Below are positions 1 through 6,625 of a DNA stretch of 9,036 bases, piece after piece (the stretch's first letter is position 1; each line of letters opens with the position of its first letter). A program made the translations under genes and the position numbers. The notes beneath the pieces are model-generated. The model was not told the origin of the DNA. It saw only the letters and a list, made by a program, of their open reading frames with translations, and did no database searches. This DNA is from Rickettsiales bacterium (lineage in GTDB: Bacteria; Pseudomonadota; Alphaproteobacteria; TMED109): contig NZIN01000042.1 in assembly GCA_002689905.1 (NCBI GenBank), forward strand, positions 1 through 9,036, read 5' to 3'.

Positions 1-2
1 AT

Positions 3-1778
3 ATTGATAAAAAAATTTTTTATAAAATTTTATCTATGTTAGATCACAGAGGCCCTGATGAAAAAAAAATCAAATCTCTAAACAATGTCCAATTTGGAAA
101 TACTAGGTTATCTATCATAGGACTTAATACACCAAAGTCGTCTCTACCAATATCTGATGAATCTTTTTTATTAGCCTACAATGGAGAAATATACAATTAT
201 AAGCAATTAAATGATTTGCTTAAAAAAAATAATATTAAGGTAGAAGGTAGATCAGATAGTGAAACTCTATTTTTATTATTGAAAAATTTCGGTATTAGAA
301 AAACCTTATCATTATTAGATGGCATGTACGCTTTTTGCTTCTATGACAAAAAAAATAAAAAACTCTATATGGCAAGAGATAAAATAGGAGAAAGGTTTTT
401 ATACTGGGGAATGAATAAAAATAAACTACTATTTTCTTCAGAAATAAAGACCATTGCCAAATCAGGCCTAATAGATGCTTCACCCAATCTTGAGGATCTA
501 AAAGATTATTTAATTACATCTAAAATTCATGGTTACAAAACTTTTTTTAAAGGTATTTTTGAAATAGAACCCGGAAATTTCTTAACTTTTGATCTTGAAG
601 AAAAAAAGTATGACACAGAAAATTTTTGGAAAATTGAAAATACTTTTGTCAATAAAGATTTAAAAGGAATTGAAGGCACTTTATATAAGAAATTAAATCA
701 AGCAACTACCTCTAGAAATATTAGTGATGTACCCTTGTGTATTCTATACTCAGGAGGAATAGATTCTAATGCTTTAGTTGACTTAAGTTGTAATATAAAT
801 AAAAATAAAAATTTAGAGTTATTTTTTGCAGATAATTATTTAGCTAGTTTTAGTGAAATTGAGAATGTAATAAATGGACATAAATATTTATCAGAAAAAT
901 ATAAAAAAAATAATCTTATTTTAAATACTAATAAAGTAACTTTAGATAAATATCTTGAAGAGATAGAAAGTTTGGCTTGGTATTATGACGAGCCAATAGC
1001 CTTTGCTAACTCTGTATTATTAGATCAACTCTGTAGTATTATGAAAAATAAAGGGCTTAAAGTAAGTATTTCAGGCGAAGGATCTGATGAAATTTTTTTT
1101 GGATACGATAAGTTTGTACGCACACATTATGATTTCAGTAAATATAAAAATAATCTTGAAAATATATCAATAGATAAAAAAATAGGCTTATTATATTACG
1201 GTGGGGGTTTGCACTCATTAAATACAGTAAATGAATTAACAAATTATAATAATATTTCAAATGAAAAAGATAGTATTGCTTGGAATTGGTTAAAAAAAAA
1301 TGTAAATAGAAACTTTGACGACTTACAACTGATGTATTCTCAAAAATTTAGACTTCAATTACTTCTTCAAAGACAAGACAGGGTTGGAATGAAAAACTCA
1401 ATTGAAATAAGAACGCCATACTTAGCTCCTGAACTGGTAGCTTACGTTAATAGCATACCCATAGCTGAAAAATATAATAAACATACAAATACTACTAAGT
1501 TTATTTTAAAAAAAATATTTAAAAACAAAATTGATGATAAAATAGTGCATCAGGAAAAAACTGGCTTTCCATCGGATATGTTAAGTTGGATTAGTGAGAA
1601 CAGAATGAAGACAAATATAATTGAATTACTTACAAGTAATAATAGCTTTAGTCAAAACTATCTTAATGGCAAATCAATCAAATCAATACTTTCTTCACAC
1701 TATGAAGGACAACATAATTTTTCAACATTAGTTTGGATGTTGTATGCATTAGAAATTTGGCACAAACAATTTTTTTAA
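3..1778 (+). CDS. Asparagine synthase-type glutamine amidotransferase, 5' partial
   Basis: The family moves ammonia from glutamine to a carboxylate activated by ATP as an acyl-adenylate, making asparagine or, in surface-glycan loci, a sugar amide. The frame is open from base 3. The first ATG at 36 is internal, because the residues before it (ending KILSM) lead into HRGPD as in full-length members. Only about ten residues, including the nucleophilic Cys2, are missing. Counting from that internal Met, the glutaminase domain shows HRGPD (4-8), NGEIYN (49-54), SDSET (73-77) and SSEIK (134-138). The synthetase domain shows the PP-loop SGGIDS (239-244), SGEGSDE (346-352), DRVGMKNSIEIRTPYL (448-463) and a late KTGF (508-511). 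Most family signatures look intact, but the usual GxKPLYY after ARD is GERFLYW here. The neighbouring glycan genes favour a polysaccharide amidotransferase over housekeeping AsnB, though sequence alone cannot decide. It converges on the next gene with a 34-bp gap. Confidence 0.93.
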   Translation: MDKKIFYKILSMLDHRGPDEKKIKSLNNVQFGNTRLSIIGLNTPKSSLPISDESFLLAYNGEIYNYKQLNDLLKKNNIKVEGRSDSETLFLLLKNFGIRKTLSLLDGMYAFCFYDKKNKKLYMARDKIGERFLYWGMNKNKLLFSSEIKTIAKSGLIDASPNLEDLKDYLITSKIHGYKTFFKGIFEIEPGNFLTFDLEEKKYDTENFWKIENTFVNKDLKGIEGTLYKKLNQATTSRNISDVPLCILYSGGIDSNALVDLSCNINKNKNLELFFADNYLASFSEIENVINGHKYLSEKYKKNNLILNTNKVTLDKYLEEIESLAWYYDEPIAFANSVLLDQLCSIMKNKGLKVSISGEGSDEIFFGYDKFVRTHYDFSKYKNNLENISIDKKIGLLYYGGGLHSLNTVNELTNYNNISNEKDSIAWNWLKKNVNRNFDDLQLMYSQKFRLQLLLQRQDRVGMKNSIEIRTPYLAPELVAYVNSIPIAEKYNKHTNTTKFILKKIFKNKIDDKIVHQEKTGFPSDMLSWISENRMKTNIIELLTSNNSFSQNYLNGKSIKSILSSHYEGQHNFSTLVWMLYALEIWHKQFF

Positions 1779-1812
1779 TACTATTTTTTATATTTATAAG
1801 AAATAGATTTAA

Positions 1813-3621
1813 TTAGCTAAAGTATTTTTTGAGAATAAAATGTTTTGTTCTTTTTCCTGCTCCGCCCTCAAATTCACTAAAATATTTTTTTATAAAATTA
1901 CTTCGGCTTAACTTTTTTTCACTATATAATTTTTCTATGATATTAATAGGTTGAGACATAAAATCTATCAATTTTTTTTTATAGTTAGTTTCATTTTCTT
2001 CAAAGTAAAAAATTGCTTCTTTAATTTCTCTTTTTAAATGTTCTTTTAGTGGCGCATTATTTCTAGAATTTATTAGAACAACAGGCTTTTCTGATAACAA
2101 TACCCAGGATAATGTACTCGAAGCGCTAGAGGTCATAATTACCTTATATTTTGAAATAATAAATCGTGCATCAATTTTTAAATCAAATAAATTGAGGTTT
2201 GAGTATTTGTTGATAATTTCTAAGCTTGGATCCTTATCTATATAGCGAACATTTTCCACTATATACGGCTTGTAATCAATATTGTAAGGAATTTTACTTA
2301 AAATAGTTTCTATAAAATTAATTTCGTTCTTTGCTTTATTTGAATCATTAAAATATCCATTGAAACCTGTGAAAAAACCTCTGTATAAATTCATTGATAA
2401 ATATAATATTTTATTATTAACTGATATTTTTTTTGACTTACCTTTTGATGCTAAAAAGTATTTTTTTGGAAGCCCTGAAACAAATGAATTACTTTTGATG
2501 AAAGCTTGTTGCATAGCTGTATTTTGTCCAGCAAGATTGAAATAAACAAATAAGTCACAATAATTTGCTGGAAAAGCAGATGCTATATATATTGAAACAT
2601 CTGATATTTCTGGAGTCACTCCGTGTTGAAAAGATATTATAGGTACGTTGTACTTTTTAAAGCCATTCAATATACCTAATACTTTTGAATTTAAATAAGC
2701 ACTACTAAATAAGATTTTACTATTTAACTTTATTTTAGATAAATAATCTAGAGTGTTTTCTTTAGTAGTAGAATAGTTGTTTAATTCATCTACAAGATTT
2801 TTAAAAAAGATGTCCTCACAAGCAATAACAAAATCCTTAACTACCCATTTAGATGTTAGTTTATTTAAGTCTTTTTTTATAATTTTTTTTATTAGCTTAT
2901 AATTATGATTAATTGTAATTTTGTAATTTTTAATATTTAAATTATTGGCTTGAAAGCCATTGAAAACTAAATGAGAAACGGTTTCTTTTAGTAATTCATT
3001 TTCACCTAATATAAATATATTCTTTTTAAAGTATTTTTTTTTTCCCTGTAAATTATTTATTAACTTATATATTACACTTTCATAATCTATAAATTTTATT
3101 CTATAAAAGGCATTTTTAAAGAAAGATATAAAACTTTCTTTTTTATTTTCTAGTGAAAATTTATACGATAGACTACCAAATTTTTTACTATTTTTAAATA
3201 ATTCTTCCCATGGAGTATTAATATCTAAATTTTTTCTGCCAGTTTTTCCTTCTAATCTTATATTTAAGATTTTACTGCTTAAAATGTTTTTACTTATACT
3301 TCCAGCTTTATATAGAATTTTAAAATAATTATTTATTAAACATACAACTACTAATGCTTCTTCTTTACTTATTTTTTTATTTATTAAAAGCTTATTAAAT
3401 ATTTTCCTAGCAATAGGATCTATGCTTTCAGTTAATAATTGTATTTTTTTTTCAGTCCAGCATTTATCTAAATTTATAACTTTTTTATCTTTTAGCAACA
3501 CAGCTGGCGAAGAAGATAAAATCTTTGTATTTTTTTTTAAACCTTTTTTTTTTATCCATTTTAAAGCCTCTATGCTGTCACACAAGACATATTCGTAGTA
3601 ATTTAAATCTATCTTATTCAT
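1813..3621 (-). CDS. Large GT-B-like surface carbohydrate transferase (putative)
   Basis: This is an intact 602-residue frame from ATG to TAA that I cannot assign to a named family with certainty. The C-terminal half resembles GT-B type transferases of capsule and teichoic-acid loci. A 'VPIISFQHG' strand-turn lies at residues 326-334, and 'IMTSSASST' (495-503) is followed by 'SEKPVVLI' (510-517). In those enzymes the second segment corresponds to the loop that binds the phosphates of the nucleotide-activated donor. The N-terminal 300 residues, starting 'YEYVLCDSIEALKWI', are predicted soluble and match nothing I recognise. No signal peptide or transmembrane segment is evident, so a cytoplasmic or membrane-peripheral protein is expected. 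No clear Shine-Dalgarno precedes the ATG; a candidate promoter lies about 45-70 bp upstream. It is the only minus-strand gene left of the divergent region and is probably monocistronic. A transferase in glycan assembly is inference from motifs and context. Confidence 0.7.
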   Translation of the reverse strand: MNKIDLNYYEYVLCDSIEALKWIKKKGLKKNTKILSSSPAVLLKDKKVINLDKCWTEKKIQLLTESIDPIARKIFNKLLINKKISKEEALVVVCLINNYFKILYKAGSISKNILSSKILNIRLEGKTGRKNLDINTPWEELFKNSKKFGSLSYKFSLENKKESFISFFKNAFYRIKFIDYESVIYKLINNLQGKKKYFKKNIFILGENELLKETVSHLVFNGFQANNLNIKNYKITINHNYKLIKKIIKKDLNKLTSKWVVKDFVIACEDIFFKNLVDELNNYSTTKENTLDYLSKIKLNSKILFSSAYLNSKVLGILNGFKKYNVPIISFQHGVTPEISDVSIYIASAFPANYCDLFVYFNLAGQNTAMQQAFIKSNSFVSGLPKKYFLASKGKSKKISVNNKILYLSMNLYRGFFTGFNGYFNDSNKAKNEINFIETILSKIPYNIDYKPYIVENVRYIDKDPSLEIINKYSNLNLFDLKIDARFIISKYKVIMTSSASSTLSWVLLSEKPVVLINSRNNAPLKEHLKREIKEAIFYFEENETNYKKKLIDFMSQPINIIEKLYSEKKLSRSNFIKKYFSEFEGGAGKRTKHFILKKYFS

Positions 3622-3632
3622 TTAAATATTAT

Positions 3633-3660
3633 TTGTGCTATAAAAGTTTTGAGTTATAAT
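3633..3660 (+). promoter_or_regulatory. Sigma-70-like promoter candidate for the dioxygenase gene
   Basis: A perfect TATAAT lies at 3655-3660, with TTGTGC at 3633-3638 after a 16-bp spacer. The -35 matches consensus only in its TTG. Transcription would start near 3667, giving a leader of about 59 nt. In sequence this A/T-rich a perfect -10 can arise by chance, so the call is weak. Confidence 0.35.
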
Positions 3661-3664
3661 GTTA

Positions 3665-3693
3665 ATTTAAATATAAATAAAATTAATAGTCAA
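3665..3693 (-). promoter_or_regulatory. Sigma-70-like promoter candidate for the transferase-like gene
   Basis: On the minus strand TTGACT (3693-3688, five of six to consensus) is followed after exactly 17 bp by TTAAAT (3670-3665, four of six). A start near 3658 would leave a leader of about 37 nt before the ATG at 3621. It has the best -35 seen in this region and overlaps the region just downstream of the opposing candidate's -10. Confidence 0.38.
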
Positions 3694-3725
3694 TTATTAT
3701 AATTAATTTAATGTAAAAAAGGTCT

Positions 3726-4544
3726 ATGAAAGTTTTTAAGATTTATTTAAAAAAAATTATACCATATCGAATATTTCTTAGAGTACTTATTTACAGCTAT
3801 TATAATGTATTTCTTATATTACAAATAAATACTAAATATAAATACTTTTCTAAAAGAAAGAATAAGAGCTTACATAAAAATGGATTTATGCAATGCGCCT
3901 TTAATAAAAGTAGTAACCTAGTAATGAGTACTGGCTTTGATGACTTCTGTAAAAGAATTAATAAAATTATAAAAGAAGAAAAGAATTTAAAAAGAGTAAT
4001 ATACACGTCTAAAGATATGTTAAATAATAGTTTTTTCAAAAATTTTATTAAGAATTCTCTGATCATAGATGTATGTGATGACTATTTTAAGTTTGATTAC
4101 TTTCTTGGCTGTGCTGAAGTCTGGTGGGGTAGGCCAAATTATCAAAACTCAGGATATTCTCTTTATCATAGAGATAGAAACACTCTTAATGCACTACATT
4201 TTGATATTAATTTAAAAGATATGTATGAAGGCTCAGGTGCTGTAGAGGTAATAAATAAACAACAATCAAGAAAAATAAAAAATTTATGGGGAGGAGAAAT
4301 GATAAAAGATATTAAATTACTTTATCAGTTTTTTTCTGAAAATAAGTTAAAAAAATCTTTGCATCATGCTTATGGAAAGAAGGGTACTATTTTTTGTTAT
4401 GACTCTATGACTAATTTTCATAGAGGAGGAATCTGTAAAAATAGTGATCGTCTAATATTACATATATGTTTTTATGAGAATGTTTTCTGGAGAAAAGAAT
4501 CCTATCCAATTAGAATGCCTATAAATAAGCTTATCAATATGTAA
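3726..4544 (+). CDS. Phytanoyl-CoA dioxygenase-like Fe(II)/2-oxoglutarate oxygenase
   Basis: This 272-residue protein is probably a non-haem iron oxygenase that hydroxylates a small substrate using O2 and 2-oxoglutarate. The metal-binding triad of the PhyH fold can be read as H148-x-D150 in 'YHRD' and H232 in 'NFHRGG', with R242 ten residues later as the likely 2-oxoglutarate anchor. 'GSGAVEVI' (169-176) sits where the family has its G(A/P)-rich strand before the usual G-S-H. Length is typical. Residues 14-35 are hydrophobic but short of a convincing membrane span. The ATG follows AAGG at only 3-nt spacing, a poor ribosome site, but no better start exists nearby. It is the only plus-strand gene between minus-strand neighbours and probably has its own promoter. 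Glycan or lipid hydroxylation is suggested only by context; the substrate cannot be read. Confidence 0.72.
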   Translation: MKVFKIYLKKIIPYRIFLRVLIYSYYNVFLILQINTKYKYFSKRKNKSLHKNGFMQCAFNKSSNLVMSTGFDDFCKRINKIIKEEKNLKRVIYTSKDMLNNSFFKNFIKNSLIIDVCDDYFKFDYFLGCAEVWWGRPNYQNSGYSLYHRDRNTLNALHFDINLKDMYEGSGAVEVINKQQSRKIKNLWGGEMIKDIKLLYQFFSENKLKKSLHHAYGKKGTIFCYDSMTNFHRGGICKNSDRLILHICFYENVFWRKESYPIRMPINKLINM

Positions 4545-4546
4545 TT

Positions 4547-4574
4547 AATAAAAATTTATGTAAATATTTTTATT
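4547..4574 (+). terminator. A/T-only hairpin after the dioxygenase gene, possible terminator
   Basis: AATAAAAATTTA (4547-4558) pairs with TAAATATTTTTATT (4561-4574) across a 2-nt loop with a 2-nt bulge, starting three bases after the stop codon. A T-rich tract follows. All pairs are A-U, so the stem is weak and could be chance in this composition. It lies in the convergent gap and could serve either strand. Confidence 0.28.
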
Positions 4575-4645
4575 TTATTTAGATTTTTATATAATTTAAT
4601 ATTTTTTTCCTTAAAAAAAATTAAATCGATTCATAAATCTAAAAT

Positions 4646-4862
4646 TTAAATTATTTTTTTTACTAAATAGTATGGGTTTTCCTTTATTTTATATTCTACA
4701 AATTTACTTAACTCTAATGTTCTTATACACTTAAAATTTAAAATTTTTTTACTATTTATTTTCATAATATTATTGTTAATAAGGTCAGATTCTATTTTAT
4801 GCCAGTCTAAAGCATATATGCAATTTTTTTCTCTAGCATAAAAATCATATGTTAGATTTTTC
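4646..4862 (-). pseudogene. Frameshifted C-terminal part of the AAC(3)-type acyltransferase
   Basis: Immediately past the A11 run, a different minus-strand frame stays open for about 70 codons to TAA at 4648-4646. It begins 'NLTYDFYARE' and contains 'YALDWHKIESDL', followed by 'KFVEYKIKENPYYLV' before the stop. The Tyr-Ala-Arg and Leu-Asp-x-x-x-(I/L)-x-x-x-L pattern is what I expect at the C-terminus of antibiotic_NAT/AAC(3) proteins. No start codon or ribosome site begins it, so it is not an independent gene. Removing one A from the run joins it to the upstream frame and gives about 256 residues, the usual family length. It accounts for most of the 300-bp stretch that otherwise looks non-coding. 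Confidence 0.8.
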
Positions 4863-5417
4863 TTTTTTTTTTTCAGAAATAACTGTTCCTTTTATTTTTA
4901 TTAACTTTCTATATGGAACTTTATAAATAAACTCTAGATAATGAATTAAACTAACTACTAAATGATCAAGTCCTATATTTAGAATAGTCACATTTTTATT
5001 ATAAAAGTAATCCCAAATTGAATTAGTTGTAAAAGCAGTATTAAAATTTACATTATCATATTCTTTCTTAACAGTTTTGTTATGACAAAAGCTAAAAATC
5101 GGATCGTTAGTTCTATGCTTTGAATACTGCAGTCTAAATATTTCAGAAAATAATCCCACTTCAGATATACTATTAGCCTTATCAAAAGGTTTATTATTCG
5201 TAAAAGAATATGTAAATGATGGAACAATTATATTTTTTGGCTTCGTTAGTGCTAATAATTCTAATATTTTTTTTGCTAATATATCATAAGGTACATTATA
5301 ATATTTTTTAAGGCTTTTCAGTTTTACATGTAAAATAAGAATTGTACACTTTTCAAACTTATTTTCAAATAAACAGTCTTTTAAATCTTCCTCAAATTTT
5401 TTTATTTCACCAGTCAT
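4845..5417 (-). CDS. AAC(3)-family N-acyltransferase, truncated by a frameshift
   Basis: The family (Antibiotic_NAT, FdhC-like) uses acyl-CoA to acylate an amino group on an aminoglycoside or a nucleotide-linked amino sugar. Visible motifs are 'IIVPSFTYSF' (63-72), 'VGLFSEIFR' (87-95), 'RTNDPIFSF' (102-110), which occupies the family's R-(S/T)-x-x-P-x-x-S position, and the catalytic-type 'SLIHYLE' with H159 and E162 before 'VPYRK' (167-171). The N-terminal H-S-S-L motif is degenerate, reading HVKLK. The frame ends at residue 190, just past an A11 run (4873-4863), roughly 65 residues short of the family norm; the missing end lies in the next frame. The gene is the last of a four-gene minus-strand run, 50 bp below the sugar aminotransferase, whose amine product is a plausible substrate. 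Whether full-length protein is made depends on a sequencing error, mutation or slippage at the run. Confidence 0.83.
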   Translation of the reverse strand: MTGEIKKFEEDLKDCLFENKFEKCTILILHVKLKSLKKYYNVPYDILAKKILELLALTKPKNIIVPSFTYSFTNNKPFDKANSISEVGLFSEIFRLQYSKHRTNDPIFSFCHNKTVKKEYDNVNFNTAFTTNSIWDYFYNKNVTILNIGLDHLVVSLIHYLEFIYKVPYRKLIKIKGTVISEKKKEKSNI

Positions 5418-5467
5418 CAGAATATTTTAAACATAATAAAGAAATTAAAATTTATTTATATTTTTTC

Positions 5468-6625
5468 TTAGTTGTTAACATTTTTTTTTACAATATTAAT
5501 AACATAGTCTAGGTCATTAAGACTCATTGATGGTGTAATAGGCAAGGATACTTCAGAACGACCAAACTCATTTGCTATTGGAGTTATATTTTTTTTTGAA
5601 CTATATTTTTTTTTATAATATGGATGCTGAAAGATGCTTTCATAATGGACTCCACATCCAATACCAGCCTTATTTAATTTAATTAAAAGATCATCTCTAG
5701 AAATTTTTATTTTTTTATTTAGAAGAATTGGGAACAAATGATACGCTAGTTTATTGCCTTTGCTATATTTATGCGTAAGTCCTAAGTTAGTTTTACAAAA
5801 TTCATCATAATAATTATCCCAAATATATTTTCTTTTTTTCCAATTTTTATTAATTTTTTTCAATTGTTCAATACCTATAACTGCTTGCATATCTGTCATA
5901 TTATATTTAAATCCAGGAGCTACTACTTTATAATGATTATATCCTGAAGCAGAGTATCTTTTCCAAGCATCATTATTCATTCCATGTAAAGATAATATTT
6001 TTAATTTTCTTGCATTAGAAGCTTTTTTTGTTAGTATCATTCCGCCTTCACCAATCGCTAGGTTTTTAGTAGCATAAAAACTAAAACAACCGTAATCTCC
6101 AATCGTTCCTGCAGCTCTGCTTGCGTATTCTGTTTCTATAGCATGTGCACAATCTTCAATCACAAATAGTTTATTATTTTTAGCTATTTCTATAATTTCT
6201 TTCATATCGCATGGTCGACCTGCATAATGAACTGGTATAATAGCTTTTGTTTTTTTATTGATTGCTTTCTTAATAGCATCAATATCTATATTTCCAGTCT
6301 TATAGTTTATATCTACTAAAATAGGTTTTGCTCCACTATGAATAATCGCATTTACAGTAGAACAAAATGTCATAGCAGTCGTAATTACCTCATCTTTAGG
6401 ACCTAATCCACAGCTTAATAAACTTAAATGCAATGCCGCAGTAGCTGAAGATACTGCTACAGCATTTTTTGCCTTTTTATAATTCATGAAAGACTTTTCA
6501 AATTTGAAAACTTCTGGTCCCGTACCTAGCCATCCGCTTGACATGACCTTTTTTACACCATTGACTTCTTCCTTGCCTATTTTTGGTGCACCAAATGTAA
6601 TAAACTTTCTTTTATTTTTTCTCAA
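5468..6625 (-). CDS. DegT/DnrJ/EryC1-family sugar-nucleotide aminotransferase (ArnB/PseC-like)
   Basis: The PLP enzyme transfers an amino group, usually from glutamate, to a keto group, typically C4, of a UDP- or dTDP-4-keto-6-deoxy sugar. The 385 residues equal ArnB in length and follow it from end to end: 'SSGWLGTGP' (29-37), 'AVSSATAALH' (56-65), 'PVHYAGRPCDM' (131-141), 'VIEDCAHAIE' (155-164) and 'FSFYATKN' (181-188). D158 should bind the pyridine nitrogen and K187 form the Schiff base. The start is TTG: TAG lies two codons upstream, no in-frame ATG or GTG occurs before residue 28, and the family N-terminus fits. The TTG overlaps the TGA of the preceding gene (TTGA), with AGAGA-type purines just before it, so translational coupling is likely. 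Gene context suggests a 4-amino sugar for a nonulosonic-type glycan; ArnB, PseC, PglE and SpsC cannot be told apart here. Confidence 0.92.
   Translation of the reverse strand: MRKNKRKFITFGAPKIGKEEVNGVKKVMSSGWLGTGPEVFKFEKSFMNYKKAKNAVAVSSATAALHLSLLSCGLGPKDEVITTAMTFCSTVNAIIHSGAKPILVDINYKTGNIDIDAIKKAINKKTKAIIPVHYAGRPCDMKEIIEIAKNNKLFVIEDCAHAIETEYASRAAGTIGDYGCFSFYATKNLAIGEGGMILTKKASNARKLKILSLHGMNNDAWKRYSASGYNHYKVVAPGFKYNMTDMQAVIGIEQLKKINKNWKKRKYIWDNYYDEFCKTNLGLTHKYSKGNKLAYHLFPILLNKKIKISRDDLLIKLNKAGIGCGVHYESIFQHPYYKKKYSSKKNITPIANEFGRSEVSLPITPSMSLNDLDYVINIVKKNVNN

Larger units (their letters stand above)
3622..3725. promoter_or_regulatory. Divergent intergenic region with promoters on both strands
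   Basis: These 104 bp separate two divergently transcribed genes and must hold the start signals for both unless they are read through from far away. The stretch is almost pure A/T, and both strands contain sigma-70-like hexamers that interleave. ATTATAAT at 3696-3703 reads as a -10-like box in both directions but lacks a good -35 either way. No repeat or clear operator palindrome was seen. Confidence 0.5.

Noticed and set aside
36..38. ATG as the start of the amidotransferase gene
   Set aside because: The frame is open to the window edge and the codons before it fit the family N-terminus ahead of HRGPD; starting here would delete the catalytic Cys.
295..483. Minus-strand open frame of 62 codons
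   Set aside because: It is antisense to conserved glutaminase-domain motifs of the amidotransferase, with no independent support.
2360..2545. Plus-strand open frame of 61 codons
   Set aside because: It lies wholly inside the 602-residue minus-strand gene, has no family resemblance, and is expected by chance opposite such a gene.
3800..4066. Minus-strand open frame of 88 codons, Leu/Phe-rich and membrane-like
   Set aside because: It is antisense to the oxygenase gene. Hydrophobic composition is the usual result of reading Lys/Asn-rich codons backwards; no ribosome site or homology is visible.
4605..4645. Rho-independent terminator for the minus-strand operon around a GATTTATGAATC near-palindrome followed by a T-run
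   Set aside because: The stem is at most four pairs with a mismatch and all sequence here is A/T-rich, so it is not distinguishable from background.
5468..6625. Naming the aminotransferase arnB, pseC or spsC
   Set aside because: These share all visible motifs; the substrate stereochemistry cannot be read from sequence by eye and the dehydratase that would decide is not in the window.
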